Assembly: GCA_001709035.1 (NCBI GenBank)
Contig: LVKA01000011.1
Coordinates: forward strand, 372,001 to 436,000
Direction: 5' to 3'
Source of the DNA: Candidatus Thiodiazotropha endoloripes
GTDB taxonomy: Bacteria; Pseudomonadota; Gammaproteobacteria; Chromatiales; Chromatiaceae
Length of the DNA stretch: 64,000 nt
Within the stretch, counting starts at the first letter, position 1; every line of letters starts with the position of its first letter. Positions 18,118 through 27,802 of this stretch are shown here, piece by piece. The notes beneath the pieces are model-generated. The model worked only from the letters and a program-made list of their open reading frames with translations, did no database searches and had not been told where the DNA came from. A program made the translations under genes and the position numbers.

Positions 18118-19414
18118 ATTCAAGCGCCGTCGTCGCGAGCTGATGCGAATGATGGGGCCTGGCAGTATTGCGATTTTACCAACTGCGCCACTCCTGATCC
18201 GTAACCGGGATGTCCACTATCCCTACCGGCCGGATAGCGATTTTTTCTACCTGACCGGTTTTCCTGAACCTGAGGCGGTTCTGGTTTTGATACCTGGTCG
18301 TAAACAGGCCGAGTATATACTGTTCAACCGGGAGTCGGATCCGGTAAAGGAGCTCTGGGATGGGGCGCGTGCAGGACAGGAAGGTGCTTGTGAAAAGTAT
18401 GCTGCCGATGACTCATTTCCGATTGGTGATCTGGATGATATTTTGCCGCGCATGCTGGAGCAGTGTGAGCGAATATTCTATGTCATGGGCTGCAATCCGA
18501 AATTCGACAAACGGCTGTCTGAATGGATCAATGCGATTCGATGTGAATCGCGCAGTGGTGCCCAAGGGCCGGTTGAGATTATTGCGCTTGATCACTATCT
18601 GCATGAGATGAGGCTTTACAAGAGTCGCTCTGAGTTGAAAATTATGCGGCAGGCCGCACGTATTTCAGCAAAAGCACATAAAAGAGTCATGCAGAGTTGT
18701 AAGCCGGGTGTCTGGGAGTATCAGCTCGAAGCCGAGTTTATCAGGGAGTGCAGTCATCAAGGTGGTCGGGCGCAAGCTTATCCACCGATTGTCGGTGCGG
18801 GCGCCAATGCCTGTACCCTGCACTACATCGACAACAACTGCCAGACTCAGTCAAAACAGATGCTGCTCATCGATGCCGGTTGTGAGTATGACTACTATGC
18901 CTCAGACATTACCCGCAGTTATCCGGTAAACGGTCGATTTTCAGAGCCGCAGCGTCAACTCTATGAGCTGGTATTGGCTGCCCAGGATGCGGCAATCGAA
19001 AAGGTCAAACCGGGTAACCACTGGAATGATCCCCACGATGCAGCGGTCAGGACAATTACCCGTGGCTTGATCAAGCTGGGAATCATCAAGGGGACACTGG
19101 CAAAATCGATACGTGAAGAGAAATATAAACCCTACTTTCCTCATCGTACCGGTCACTGGCTGGGTATGGATGTCCATGATGTTGGGGATTACAAGGTGGA
19201 TGGGGCCTGGAGATTGTTCGAGCCTGGCATGGCGTTAACCATCGAACCCGGTCTCTATATTCCAACCGGTAGTAAGGGGGTTGCGAAGAAGTGGTGGAAT
19301 ATCGGGATCCGTATTGAGGATGATGTGGTTGTCACCAAGGAGGGTTGTGAAGTGTTGACCAAAGATGTTCCAAAGCGTGTTGCAGAGATTGAATCTTTAA
19401 TGGCCTCAGTATGA
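18104..19414 (+). CDS. pepP: Xaa-Pro aminopeptidase
   Basis: Manganese-dependent peptidase removing N-terminal residues that precede proline. The 436-residue product has the N-terminal domain (FFYLTGFPEPEAVLVL) and the pita-bread catalytic domain. Metal ligands are visible in IDAGCEYDYYASDITRSYP (two Asp), HRTGHWLGMDVHDVG (His), LTIEPGLY (Glu) and IRIEDDVVVT (Glu). The ATG at 18104 has GGGGGGA upstream; an alternative ATG is 6 bases further in. The stop overlaps the ubiH start in an ATGA. Confidence 0.93.
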   Translation: MQMSEFKRRRRELMRMMGPGSIAILPTAPLLIRNRDVHYPYRPDSDFFYLTGFPEPEAVLVLIPGRKQAEYILFNRESDPVKELWDGARAGQEGACEKYAADDSFPIGDLDDILPRMLEQCERIFYVMGCNPKFDKRLSEWINAIRCESRSGAQGPVEIIALDHYLHEMRLYKSRSELKIMRQAARISAKAHKRVMQSCKPGVWEYQLEAEFIRECSHQGGRAQAYPPIVGAGANACTLHYIDNNCQTQSKQMLLIDAGCEYDYYASDITRSYPVNGRFSEPQRQLYELVLAAQDAAIEKVKPGNHWNDPHDAAVRTITRGLIKLGIIKGTLAKSIREEKYKPYFPHRTGHWLGMDVHDVGDYKVDGAWRLFEPGMALTIEPGLYIPTGSKGVAKKWWNIGIRIEDDVVVTKEGCEVLTKDVPKRVAEIESLMASV

Positions 19415-20631
19415 TTGATCAACAGGATATTCTGATAGTTGGCGGAGGTATGGTTGGGGCCAGTCTGGCTCATGCCTTGAGTGGACATGGTTATAACATC
19501 GGTGTGATTGAGGCCTGGCCTCTGAGTTCCTCCAGTCAGCCCAGCTATGATGACCGGGTTATTGCGCTCTCCTGGGGCAGTCGCCTGATTCTTCAGGCGA
19601 TGGGCGTCTGGCAAGGTATCGAAACGGTTGCTCAACCGATTCTGGATATTCATATCTCGGATCGGGGGCACTTCGGTTTCACTCGATTGAATCACCGCGA
19701 GGAAGGGGTCGATGCCTTGGGCTATGTGGTCACGGCCAGATCGCTGGGAATTGCGTTGTTGAGTGAACTTGATCAACGCCAGGATGTGCAATTGATCTGT
19801 CCTGCACAGTTGAAGAGTTTTGCTGTTTCAGACAACGGCGTGGAGGCAAGGGTCGAGCAGGATGGTCGTGAGCAACGCATCAATGCCCGCTTGCTGGTCG
19901 CTGCCGACGGTGGGGATTCACTGGTCCGTCGCTTTCTGTCGATTCCTCTGAAAGAGAAAAGCTACGGGCAGACGGCAATAATCGCCAATCTCAGTTGTGA
20001 TCGCGCCCATCAATCCGTCGCCTATGAGCGCTTCACCGATACCGGTCCCTTAGCCCTGCTGCCGATGACCGATGAGCGTCTCTCTATGGTATGGACGGCT
20101 GAAGACCATCAGGTAGCGGAGTTGATGGGGCTGAGTGATCAGGCCTTTCTGGACCGTTTACAGGATCGCTTTGGTTACCGGTTGGGCAGATTGGAGCGGT
20201 TGGGTAAGCGGGTGGCCTACCCATTGCGACTGCGTCAGGCTGCCGAGCAGGTCAGGTCGCGCATTGCCTTGATCGGGAATGCGGCTCATGCGATACATCC
20301 GGTAACCGGGCAGGGATTCAATCTTGGATTGCGGGATGCTGCTGGATTGGCGGATCTGCTGGTTGAGGCGGCGAAGCATGGTCAGGACCCAGGAGATCTT
20401 GAACTGCTGAATGAGTATCGGCAATGGCGAGAGAGGGATCAGAATCGGGTGGCTGCAATTACCGACAGTCTGGCGCGCTTGTTTGCAAACCCGTTCGGGC
20501 CTCTGCGACTCATGCGAAACCTTGGCTTGGTAGGCCTCGATCTGATGCCTGGACTCAAACATCAGGTTGCCAGGCAGTTCATGGGCCTGAATGGACGATT
20601 ATCAAAACTGGGCAGAGGAGTATCACTATGA
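19411..20631 (+). CDS. ubiH: 2-octaprenyl-6-methoxyphenol hydroxylase UbiH
   Basis: FAD monooxygenase of aerobic ubiquinone synthesis (C1 hydroxylation in E. coli). The 406-residue protein begins with the dinucleotide fold (ILIVGGGMVGASLAHAL), has the DRVIALSWGSR segment, the middle LLVAADGGDS motif, and the FAD-ribityl motif LIGNAAHAIHPVTGQGFN. It starts in an ATGA overlap with pepP and ends in another with the next hydroxylase. UbiH and UbiI are paralogues, so the assignment rests partly on order. The GNAAHAIHPVTGQGFNLGLRD form favours UbiH. Confidence 0.88.
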   Translation: MIDQQDILIVGGGMVGASLAHALSGHGYNIGVIEAWPLSSSSQPSYDDRVIALSWGSRLILQAMGVWQGIETVAQPILDIHISDRGHFGFTRLNHREEGVDALGYVVTARSLGIALLSELDQRQDVQLICPAQLKSFAVSDNGVEARVEQDGREQRINARLLVAADGGDSLVRRFLSIPLKEKSYGQTAIIANLSCDRAHQSVAYERFTDTGPLALLPMTDERLSMVWTAEDHQVAELMGLSDQAFLDRLQDRFGYRLGRLERLGKRVAYPLRLRQAAEQVRSRIALIGNAAHAIHPVTGQGFNLGLRDAAGLADLLVEAAKHGQDPGDLELLNEYRQWRERDQNRVAAITDSLARLFANPFGPLRLMRNLGLVGLDLMPGLKHQVARQFMGLNGRLSKLGRGVSL

Positions 20632-21839
20632 CGAATTCCCCAACCACTGTCGACCTGCTGATTGTTGGTGGCGGGATGGTCGGTAGTGCTTTGGCATGTG
20701 CCATGGCGGAGGCCGGCTTTGAGGTCACGGTCATTGATGTCAGGGAACCTGCTAGAAGCTGGCCCGAGGAAGAGGTTGATCTGAGAGTTTCCGCATTGAC
20801 CCGGGCCTCGCAACGTATTCTTGAAAACCTGCAGGCCTGGCCTCGGATGGTTGAAATGCGGGTCAGTCCCTATGACAAGATGGAAGTATGGGATGCCGGA
20901 GGTAACGGCCGGATACATTTCAGTGCCGCTGAGATCGGTGAGATGGATCTGGGGCATATTGTGGAAAATCGGGTGACCCAGCTGGCCCTTTGGGAGTGCC
21001 TGGAATCCTATCCCAACGTTCAATTGCGCTTTCCGGAAAGAGTCAGCAATCTGCTGTTGGGGGAGTCGCCGGAGGTTGTCTTGCAAAGTGGAGAGCGGTT
21101 GACCGCCAAGCTGGTTGTCGCGGCCGATGGTCGGGACTCTGAGATCAGACATCTGGCCGGAATCGACACCCGGGGTTGGGAGTATGATCAACACGCCATT
21201 GTGGCCACCATTACTCCGCAGCGGTTTCACGATAATACCGCCCGCCAGCGCTTCATGAGTTCCGGGCCACTCGCCCTGTTACCGATAGAAGATGGCCGCT
21301 GTTCCATTGTCTGGTCCACCAGTCCGACCCATGGTGAGTCATTGATGTCGCTGGATGATGCGGCTTTTTGTCAGCAGCTGACCCAGGCCAGTGAAGCGGT
21401 TTTGGGCTCGATTCAGGCGATTGGCCCCAGAGGTCTGTTTCCGCTGCGACTCGAACATGCGGATACCTATATTCAGCCTGGTCTGGCGCTTATCGGTGAT
21501 GCGGCCCATGCCATGCATCCACTGGCGGGGCAGGGGGTTAATCTGGGCCTGATGGATGCCATGACCCTGGCTGATGTTTTGACCGAGGCGGGTGCGGCTG
21601 GCAGGTCGATCGGATCGATGGCCACACTGCGTCGCTATGAGCGGGCCAGGAAGGGGGCAAATATCGCTATGCTGGGCGCTATGGATGGCTTTAAGCGGTT
21701 GTTTAGCAACGAAGTGCCACCGCTGCGCATGATCCGAAACCTCGGTTTGAATCTTGCCGACCGTTCCGGGTTTGTGAAACACCAGATCATGCGACGTGCG
21801 ATGGGAATGACCGGTGACAGGCCGAGGCTGGCGCGCTGA
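20628..21839 (+). CDS. ubiI: Ubiquinone C5-hydroxylase UbiI (VisC) family
   Basis: A second FAD monooxygenase of the UbiH/COQ6 family, 403 residues. The FAD fold reads LLIVGGGMVGSALACAM, the central motif LVVAADGRDS, and the C-terminal motif LIGDAAHAMHPLAGQGVNLG. The start overlaps the ubiH stop (ATGA), so the four-gene unit is tightly coupled. A 68-codon in-frame extension inside ubiH was rejected. Together with Coq7 at 36099 this gives hydroxylases for all three ring positions. Confidence 0.87.
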   Translation: MTNSPTTVDLLIVGGGMVGSALACAMAEAGFEVTVIDVREPARSWPEEEVDLRVSALTRASQRILENLQAWPRMVEMRVSPYDKMEVWDAGGNGRIHFSAAEIGEMDLGHIVENRVTQLALWECLESYPNVQLRFPERVSNLLLGESPEVVLQSGERLTAKLVVAADGRDSEIRHLAGIDTRGWEYDQHAIVATITPQRFHDNTARQRFMSSGPLALLPIEDGRCSIVWSTSPTHGESLMSLDDAAFCQQLTQASEAVLGSIQAIGPRGLFPLRLEHADTYIQPGLALIGDAAHAMHPLAGQGVNLGLMDAMTLADVLTEAGAAGRSIGSMATLRRYERARKGANIAMLGAMDGFKRLFSNEVPPLRMIRNLGLNLADRSGFVKHQIMRRAMGMTGDRPRLAR

Positions 21840-21891
21840 TCATCAGCCTGGAATCCGCAATTCAGCTGACAGATTATGAGGTTTTTGCGGA

Positions 21892-21920
21892 TTGGCAACA
21901 GCCCGGTAGAAGAGTATAGT
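21892..21920 (+). promoter_or_regulatory. Promoter of the glycine riboswitch-gcv operon
   Basis: TTGGCA at 21892-21897, a 17-bp spacer and TATAGT at 21915-21920 give a good sigma70-type promoter. The expected start, near 21927, is just ahead of the first glycine aptamer. Confidence 0.65.
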
Positions 21921-21937
21921 CATTCCTCGATCCACCC

Positions 21938-22155
21938 CCGTGGGAGAGAGCGGCTCAAAGCCGACGCCGAAGGCGCAAACCCGCCCGGAATCGCTCAGGC
22001 AAAAGGACCGTGGGGAGAAGCCAAGTAAACTCAATTAGGCTTAGGTCGACTCTGGAGAGTGGTGTAACAACACCCACCGACGGGGCAGGCGCGCAGCAGG
22101 TTGCCTAATGACCTTGTATGCATGCGCCAAACTCTCAGGTTTTGGACAGAGGGGC
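21938..22155 (+). promoter_or_regulatory. Tandem glycine riboswitch
   Basis: Two consecutive glycine-type aptamers precede gcvT. The first (about 21938-22016) has GTGGGAGAGAGCGGC, CGCCGAAGGCGCAA and GCTCAGGCAAAAGGACCG. The second (about 22048-22155) has CTCTGGAGAGTGG, ACCGACGGGGCAGGCGC and AAACTCTCAGG with TTTGGACAGAGGGG. These GGAGAG, CCGAAGG and CTCAGG(C/T)AAAAGGAC-like blocks are the family signature. A terminator follows at once, so the switch most likely works by glycine-induced antitermination, letting the cleavage genes be made when glycine is abundant. The mechanism is inferred from layout. Confidence 0.92.
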
Positions 22156-22189
22156 GGCGCGGATGGTCTCATCCGCGCCGCCCTTTTTT
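22152..22189 (+). terminator. Riboswitch expression-platform terminator
   Basis: A 13-bp very GC-rich stem (22152-22164 against 22171-22183, core GGCGGCGCGGAT) with a short loop is followed by six T. Its 5' arm overlaps the 3' end of the second glycine aptamer (GAGGGG), which is the geometry needed for ligand-controlled termination. Confidence 0.85.
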
Positions 22190-22195
22190 GTATGT

Positions 22196-22219
22196 AACCT
22201 GAACCCGTGGGTTCAGGTT
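22196..22219. repeat. GAACCC/GGGTTC palindrome in the gcvT leader
   Basis: An 11-bp perfect inverted repeat (AACCTGAACCC, 2-base centre, then its complement) between the riboswitch terminator and the gcvT ribosome-binding site. Related palindromes occur at 27756-27778 and 36079-36100, so it is a small dispersed repeat. Confidence 0.6.
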
Positions 22220-22237
22220 TAAACCGGGAGAAGGTTA

Positions 22238-23326
22238 ATGAACAAACAGACCGTCCTCTATCCCAAGCATCAACAGATGGGAGCCAAGCTGGTTCCCTTT
22301 GGTGGCTGGGATATGCCTCTACATTATGGTTCCCAGCTTCAGGAACACCATCAGGTGCGTCAGGATGCGGGTATGTTCGATGTTTCACATATGACCGTGG
22401 TCGATCTGCAGGGACCTGGGGTCAAATCCTATCTGCGCCATCTGCTGGCCAACGATATCGACCGCTTGAAGAATCAGGGCAAAGCGCTCTACTCCTGTAT
22501 GCTCAATGAACAGGGCGGTGTTGTGGATGACCTGATCGTCTACTATCTGGGTGACGAGTGGTATCGCATGGTGGTGAATGCGGGCACCACTGAGAAAGAT
22601 CTGGCTTGGATGGAGAAGCAGTCCGCCGGATTTGAACTGAAGCTCACCCCACGGCGTGACCTGGCGATGATTGCGGTACAGGGGCCGAATGCCAAATCAA
22701 AGACCCTGCCGCTACTCTCGGAAAAATTACAGCAGGCTGGTGAGTTGAAACCGTTCAATGCGCTGGCCGATGGAGACTGGTTTGTCGCCAGTACTGGTTA
22801 TACCGGTGAGGATGGTTTCGAAATCATGGTGCCTGGCGATCGGGCTGCAGACTTCTGGCAGGCACTGAGTGATGCGGGAGTCGCCCCTTGTGGTCTGGGT
22901 GCCAGGGATACCCTGCGCCTTGAGGCGGGTATGAATCTCTATGGTACCGACATGGATGAAACAATCTCCCCACTGGAGGCAGGACTCGCCTGGACCGTGG
23001 CCTGGGAGCCAGAGGAGCGGCAATTCATCGGTCGCGAACCGTTGGAAGCTCAGCGCAAGGATCCACAGAAAAAGAAATTCATCGGTCTGGTCTTGACCGG
23101 GCGAGGGGTGCTGCGTAACCATTTGAAACTGTTTAGCGGAGAGCAGGAGATTGGTGAGATTACCTCAGGTGGCTTTTCACCCACCCTGGAGCGATCCATC
23201 GCTTTTGCTCGTGTATCGCCTGATGTTGGAGAGAGCTGTGATGTTGAGATTCGCGGCAAACGGGTTCCGGCACAGGTGGTGAAACCACCTTTCGCACGTC
23301 AGGGTAAAGCTGTCCTGGCGCTGTAA
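22238..23326 (+). CDS. gcvT: Glycine cleavage system T protein (aminomethyltransferase)
   Basis: Transfers the methylene group from the aminomethyl-lipoyl arm of GcvH to tetrahydrofolate, releasing ammonia. The 362-residue length matches E. coli (364). Features include [15 protein letters not shown] at the N-terminus, AGMFDVSHM, the folate-site region [23 protein letters not shown] and [18 protein letters not shown] strong GGAGAAGG site precedes the ATG. First gene of the riboswitch-controlled operon. Confidence 0.96.
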   Translation: MNKQTVLYPKHQQMGAKLVPFGGWDMPLHYGSQLQEHHQVRQDAGMFDVSHMTVVDLQGPGVKSYLRHLLANDIDRLKNQGKALYSCMLNEQGGVVDDLIVYYLGDEWYRMVVNAGTTEKDLAWMEKQSAGFELKLTPRRDLAMIAVQGPNAKSKTLPLLSEKLQQAGELKPFNALADGDWFVASTGYTGEDGFEIMVPGDRAADFWQALSDAGVAPCGLGARDTLRLEAGMNLYGTDMDETISPLEAGLAWTVAWEPEERQFIGREPLEAQRKDPQKKKFIGLVLTGRGVLRNHLKLFSGEQEIGEITSGGFSPTLERSIAFARVSPDVGESCDVEIRGKRVPAQVVKPPFARQGKAVLAL

Positions 23327-23358
23327 CAATCGATCAATATTTTCTAAAGGATAGTCAC

Positions 23359-23751
23359 ATGAGTAATGCACCTACCGACCGTCGTTATGCGAAATCCCAC
23401 GAATGGATTAAAGATGAAGGTGACGGCAGTCTGACCATCGGAATTACAGATCATGCGCAGGAGCTGCTGGGTGATCTGGTGTTTGTCGACCTACCGGAAG
23501 TCGGTCAGTCACTTGATGCCGGGGGCGATTGCGCGGTTGTTGAATCGGTCAAAGCGGCCTCGGATGTCTACAGTCCGGTTAGCGGTGAAGTGATCGCGAT
23601 TAACGATGTTCTGGATGGCGCGCCCGAGACAATTAACGAAGATGCCTTCGGTGATGGCTGGATGTTTAAAGTCAAAGCATCCGATATGTCTGAGCTGAAC
23701 GGCCTGTTGGATGCTGAGGGCTATGATGCCCTGGTGGCTGAGGAAGAGTAG
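23359..23751 (+). CDS. gcvH: Glycine cleavage system H protein
   Basis: Lipoyl carrier protein that shuttles the aminomethyl group between GcvP, GcvT and the Lpd dehydrogenase. It has 130 residues. The lipoylation lysine lies in [14 protein letters not shown] (Lys at about residue 66), and the family start YAKSHEWI and the acidic C-terminus are present. Its lipoate can be supplied by LipB/LipA, encoded at 49605-51237. Confidence 0.97.
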   Translation: MSNAPTDRRYAKSHEWIKDEGDGSLTIGITDHAQELLGDLVFVDLPEVGQSLDAGGDCAVVESVKAASDVYSPVSGEVIAINDVLDGAPETINEDAFGDGWMFKVKASDMSELNGLLDAEGYDALVAEEE

Positions 23752-23789
23752 GACGCCGGGTTTTAATACAAGCGATTGATGAGGCGGAT

Positions 23790-25172
23790 ATGCCATTTAT
23801 CCCACACACAGAAGATGATATTCAGGAGATGCTTGCGACCATCGGGGTCGACAGTATCGATGACCTGTTTGATGAAATTCCAACTGAGCTTCGCTGCGGA
23901 GAGTTACAGGAGATTCCCCCGGGATTACCTGAGATGGAAGTGGCTAGTTTGATGCAGAGTCGTGCCAATACCGATGGCCAGCCACTCTGTTTCATTGGCG
24001 CGGGAGCCTATGATCACCATATCCCGGCCGCGGTGTGGGAGTTGACCACCAGGGGTGAGTTCTACACGGCCTACACCCCCTATCAGGCGGAGGCCAGTCA
24101 GGGTACTTTGCAGCTGTTGTATGAGTTCCAGTCAATGATGACCGGACTGACCGCAATGGATGTCTCCAATGCGTCTCTCTATGATGGTGCCTCAGCCTTG
24201 GCCGAGGCCATATTGATGGCGGTAAGAGGTAATCGTAAATCCAAATCGAAACGGATTCTGTTACCAGGCAATCTGCATCCGCACTATCGTCGGGTGGCCC
24301 ACAGCATTGTCCGCAATCAGAAGATCGAACTGGTTGAAGTGGCTTATGACAAGTCGACCGGTCAGGTCGATATGGCGGAGCTGGAGAAGCACGCCGGCGA
24401 GGATTTCGCCGCACTGGTGATACCCCAGCCCAACTTTTTCGGTGTCCTGGAAGCGGCCGATGAGTTGACCGACTGGGCTCATCGAAATGGCATGCTGGCG
24501 ATCGCTGTTGTCAATCCATTGGCCATGTCACTGCTCAAGCCGGCTGGTGAATGGGGTGGGCAGGGTGCCGATATCTGTTGTGGTGAAGGTCAGCCCTTGG
24601 GGGCTCCACTAGCCTCAGGCGGCCCCTATTTCGGTTTCCTCTGCTGCACCGACAAGCTGGTGCGACAGATGCCTGGGCGGATTATCGGCAAGACGGTGGA
24701 TATGGATGGCAAGCCGGGTTACGCCTTGACCTTGCAGGCCCGTGAGCAACACATCCGTCGCTCGAAGGCGACTTCAAACATCTGCACCAATCAGGGGCTG
24801 ATGGTTACGGCGGCCACCATCCATATGTCCATTATGGGGGCTGAAGGCTTGCAGCGGGTTGCCGCCACTTCCCATGCCAATACTCAGAAACTCTCTCAGG
24901 CACTAACCAGTCTGCCTGGGGTGGAGCCGCTCTTCAGCGGGGCGGTCTTCCATGAGCAGGTGATGAAATTGCCGATCGAAACGGCGAATGCACTGGGCCT
25001 GCTGGCAGCTGATGACGTGCTCGGTGGATTCAATCTGCAGGATGACTACCCGGAGCTGGGTGATGCCGTATTGGTCTGTGCGACTGAATTGCGCAGTGAT
25101 GATGATATTGAAAACTATCGGGGTAAGCTGGAGCGGGTGATTCAATCACAAGCCCAGACGCCTTCTCAGTAG
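23790..25172 (+). CDS. gcvPA: Glycine dehydrogenase (decarboxylating) subunit 1
   Basis: N-terminal half of the two-subunit P protein, the PLP-dependent glycine decarboxylase. The 460-residue product begins [19 protein letters not shown] and has the [33 protein letters not shown] and [12 protein letters not shown] blocks of the family. This split form (P1 plus P2) replaces the single long GcvP of enterics. Starts 38 bp after gcvH. Confidence 0.95.
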   Translation: MPFIPHTEDDIQEMLATIGVDSIDDLFDEIPTELRCGELQEIPPGLPEMEVASLMQSRANTDGQPLCFIGAGAYDHHIPAAVWELTTRGEFYTAYTPYQAEASQGTLQLLYEFQSMMTGLTAMDVSNASLYDGASALAEAILMAVRGNRKSKSKRILLPGNLHPHYRRVAHSIVRNQKIELVEVAYDKSTGQVDMAELEKHAGEDFAALVIPQPNFFGVLEAADELTDWAHRNGMLAIAVVNPLAMSLLKPAGEWGGQGADICCGEGQPLGAPLASGGPYFGFLCCTDKLVRQMPGRIIGKTVDMDGKPGYALTLQAREQHIRRSKATSNICTNQGLMVTAATIHMSIMGAEGLQRVAATSHANTQKLSQALTSLPGVEPLFSGAVFHEQVMKLPIETANALGLLAADDVLGGFNLQDDYPELGDAVLVCATELRSDDDIENYRGKLERVIQSQAQTPSQ

Positions 25173-25190
25173 TAACCGGATTGGTGAGTT

Positions 25191-26639
25191 ATGATTTACG
25201 ATCATTCGCGAAAAGGTAGACGAGCCACTGCACAGGCTCCATTGGAAAAACCTGAGCTGACAGGGATTCCTGCTGAGATGGTGCGTACCAGTCGGCCCAA
25301 TCTGCCAGAGGTTTCAGAGATGCAGGCGGTCAGACACTTTACCCGTCTGTCGCAGAAGAATTTCTCAATCGATACACACTTCTATCCATTGGGTTCCTGC
25401 ACCATGAAGTATAACCCCAGGGCATGCAATACCCTGGCGAGTCTGCCTGGGCTACAGTCTCGGCATCCGCTGGCTCCGGATACCCACAGCCAGGGTTTCA
25501 TGGCCTGTCTCTATGAGCTGCAGGAGATCCTGAAAAACGTTACCGGTATGCATGCGGTCTCGCTCTCACCAGCGGCGGGTGCCCAGGGTGAGTTTGCCGG
25601 CGTGGCGATGATTCGGGCCTATCACGATGCCCGGGGGGATGATCAACGTACAGAGATTCTGGTACCAGATGCGGCCCATGGCACCAACCCCGCGTCAGCG
25701 GTGATGTGCGGTTACAAAGCCCGGGAAATTCCCACCGGAGCGGATGGGGATATCGATGTGGAGGCGCTGCAAGCGGCATTGGGCCCGCAAACAGCCGGTA
25801 TTATGCTGACCAACCCCTCTACGGTTGGCGTCTTCGAACGACGCATCAAACAGATTGCCAGCATGGTGCATGAGGCCGGTGGGCTGCTCTATTATGATGG
25901 CGCCAATCTGAACGCGATCCTCGGTAAGGTTCGCCCGGGTGACATGGGGTTTGATGTGATTCATATGAATCTGCATAAGACCTTTTCAACACCTCATGGT
26001 GGTGGTGGCCCGGGCGCGGGTCCGGTGGGTGTCAGTGAGCGCCTGGAGCCCTATCTGCCTGTACCCATGGTTGACTATGATGGTCAGGACTACCGTTGGC
26101 TGAGCGAAAAGGATCGACCGAATACCATTGGTCGACTGTCCGCCTTTGCCGGCAATGCGGGTGTGTTGTTGCGTGCCTATGTCTACGCGCGTCTACTGGG
26201 TCGTGAAGGTATGCATCGGGTATCCGAGTTTTCCACACTGAATGCCAACTATCTGCTGAAGCGTTTGATGGAGGCCGGTTTCGATGCCGCCTATCCGGAG
26301 AGGCGGGCCAGTCATGAATTTATCCTGACCCTGAAGAAGCAGGCCAAGGAGCTGGATGTGAATACCATGGATTTCGCCAAACGCATGCTCGATTATGGTG
26401 TGCACGCTCCCACCACCTACTTCCCGCTGCTGGTACCGGAGTGTCTACTGGTGGAGCCAACGGAATCCGAGGCCAAAGAGGAGCTGGATCAGTTTGTCGA
26501 CATCATGCGCACCATCAAGCAGGAAGCTGAGAATCAGCCGGACCTGGTGAAGCAGGCACCCCATACCATGCCCGTCAAACGCCTGGATGATGTGCGCGCG
26601 GCTCGGGAGCTGGATCTGGCTTATAAAGCTGGGGATTGA
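25191..26639 (+). CDS. gcvPB: Glycine dehydrogenase (decarboxylating) subunit 2
   Basis: PLP-binding half of the P protein, 482 residues. The cofactor lysine lies in [20 protein letters not shown]; the [25 protein letters not shown] and [13 protein letters not shown] blocks are typical. It forms a heterotetramer with GcvPA and passes the aminomethyl group to GcvH with loss of CO2. Last gene of the gcv operon, 18 bp after gcvPA. Confidence 0.95.
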   Translation: MIYDHSRKGRRATAQAPLEKPELTGIPAEMVRTSRPNLPEVSEMQAVRHFTRLSQKNFSIDTHFYPLGSCTMKYNPRACNTLASLPGLQSRHPLAPDTHSQGFMACLYELQEILKNVTGMHAVSLSPAAGAQGEFAGVAMIRAYHDARGDDQRTEILVPDAAHGTNPASAVMCGYKAREIPTGADGDIDVEALQAALGPQTAGIMLTNPSTVGVFERRIKQIASMVHEAGGLLYYDGANLNAILGKVRPGDMGFDVIHMNLHKTFSTPHGGGGPGAGPVGVSERLEPYLPVPMVDYDGQDYRWLSEKDRPNTIGRLSAFAGNAGVLLRAYVYARLLGREGMHRVSEFSTLNANYLLKRLMEAGFDAAYPERRASHEFILTLKKQAKELDVNTMDFAKRMLDYGVHAPTTYFPLLVPECLLVEPTESEAKEELDQFVDIMRTIKQEAENQPDLVKQAPHTMPVKRLDDVRAARELDLAYKAGD

Positions 26640-26803
26640 TTGTGCAGGATTGTGGCGCCGCGAATGGACGCCAATCAGCGTGAATCTTTCACCAATGTTA
26701 TCTGTGGCGTTGCTCTCGTCACGATGACATTGTGTTGACACCTTCAGCTTTGGATCGCTGTACAATACCCACCTTTGTAACAGTTTAAGGATAAGAGGCA
26801 GCT

Positions 26804-27736
26804 ATGTCGGCTTTGATCTGCGGTTCATTCGCATTCGATACCATTATGGTCTTTCATGATCATTTCAAACACCACATCCTTCCGGAGCAAGTACATATTC
26901 TGAATGTCTCCTTCCTGGTTCCGGATATGCGACGGGAGTTTGGTGGATGCGCCGGGAACATTGCTTACAATCTGAAAATGCTCGGCGGGCAGGGTAAACC
27001 GGTTGGCACGGTCGGTGACGATTTCGAACCCTATGCGAAATGGATGGATGAGTGTGGTGTCAGCCGGGATCATATTCAAGTGGTTCCCGGCAGCTATACC
27101 GCTCAAGCTTATATCACCACCGACAAAGACGATAATCAGATCACCGCCTTCCACCCTGGTGCAATGAACCAGGCTCACGAGATCGATGTCTCAAAAATTG
27201 ATGATTGTACGTTGGGTATGGTCTCACCAGACGGCAGGCAGGGCATGTTGGACCATGCCGAACAGTTTGCCGAATCCGGCGTGCCTTTCATTTTTGACCC
27301 TGGTCAAGGCATGCCGATGTTCGATGGCGATAGTCTGCTGAAGTTTGCTGAGCAGGCTACCTGGATGGCGTTCAACGACTATGAAGCGATGCTGATGCAG
27401 GAGAGAACCGGCAAGAGTCTGAAGCAGTTGGCTGAGATGGTGGAAGCTGTCATTGTCACCCGGGGAGCTGAGGGATCAGAGATCATTGCCCGGGACGCAT
27501 CATTTCAGATTCCCAATGCGCCGGTGAAAGCAGTGGTTGATCCTACTGGATGTGGTGATGCTTACCGGGCGGGGCTGATCTATGGCCTGATGAACGACAT
27601 GGACTGGCAGACCACCGGTCGAATTGCCTCTTTGATGGGGGCGATCAAGGTTGAGCAGGCCGGGACACAAAACCATATCGTCTCTACCGAGTCCTTTGCT
27701 CATCGATTTGAAAAAGCGTTTGATTATCGGTTTTGA
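26804..27736 (+). CDS. PfkB-family carbohydrate/nucleoside kinase (adenosine kinase-like)
   Basis: A 310-residue ribokinase-fold enzyme. The N-terminal motif reads GGCAGNIAYNLKMLGG, and the C-terminal anion-hole and catalytic-base motif reads DPTGCGDAYRAGL with the catalytic Asp. The family phosphorylates sugars or nucleosides with ATP. The sequence resembles bacterial members annotated as adenosine kinase or sugar kinase, but the substrate cannot be fixed from sequence alone. It stands after the gcv operon with a 160-bp gap and probably its own promoter. A TTGACA (26735) and TACAAT (26761) are visible, but their 20-bp spacing is poor. Confidence 0.85.
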   Translation: MSALICGSFAFDTIMVFHDHFKHHILPEQVHILNVSFLVPDMRREFGGCAGNIAYNLKMLGGQGKPVGTVGDDFEPYAKWMDECGVSRDHIQVVPGSYTAQAYITTDKDDNQITAFHPGAMNQAHEIDVSKIDDCTLGMVSPDGRQGMLDHAEQFAESGVPFIFDPGQGMPMFDGDSLLKFAEQATWMAFNDYEAMLMQERTGKSLKQLAEMVEAVIVTRGAEGSEIIARDASFQIPNAPVKAVVDPTGCGDAYRAGLIYGLMNDMDWQTTGRIASLMGAIKVEQAGTQNHIVSTESFAHRFEKAFDYRF

Positions 27737-27780
27737 ACTCTTGGTTCAATCCCTACTGAACCCACTGGGTTCGGGTTAAC
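27733..27780. repeat. Two hairpins after the PfkB kinase, including a GAACCC/GGGTTC palindrome
   Basis: TTGAAC at 27733-27738 pairs with GTTCAA at 27744-27749, overlapping the kinase stop codon. Next, CTGAACCC at 27756-27763 pairs (one G-U) with GGGTTCGG at 27767-27774. The second belongs to the same small family as 22196-22219 and 36079-36100. They may attenuate or stabilise the transcript between kinase and moeA. Confidence 0.5.
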
Positions 27781-27802
27781 AGATTCCTAGGAGAGGTAAG
27801 AG

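Noticed and set aside
20424-20627. 68-codon upstream extension of ubiI
   Set aside because: It lies inside ubiH; the ATGA overlap at 20628 gives the family-type FAD-fold start.
26735-26766. TTGACA and TACAAT before the PfkB kinase as a strong promoter
   Set aside because: The spacer is 20 bp, too long for a confident sigma70 promoter; it is mentioned only in the gene entry.
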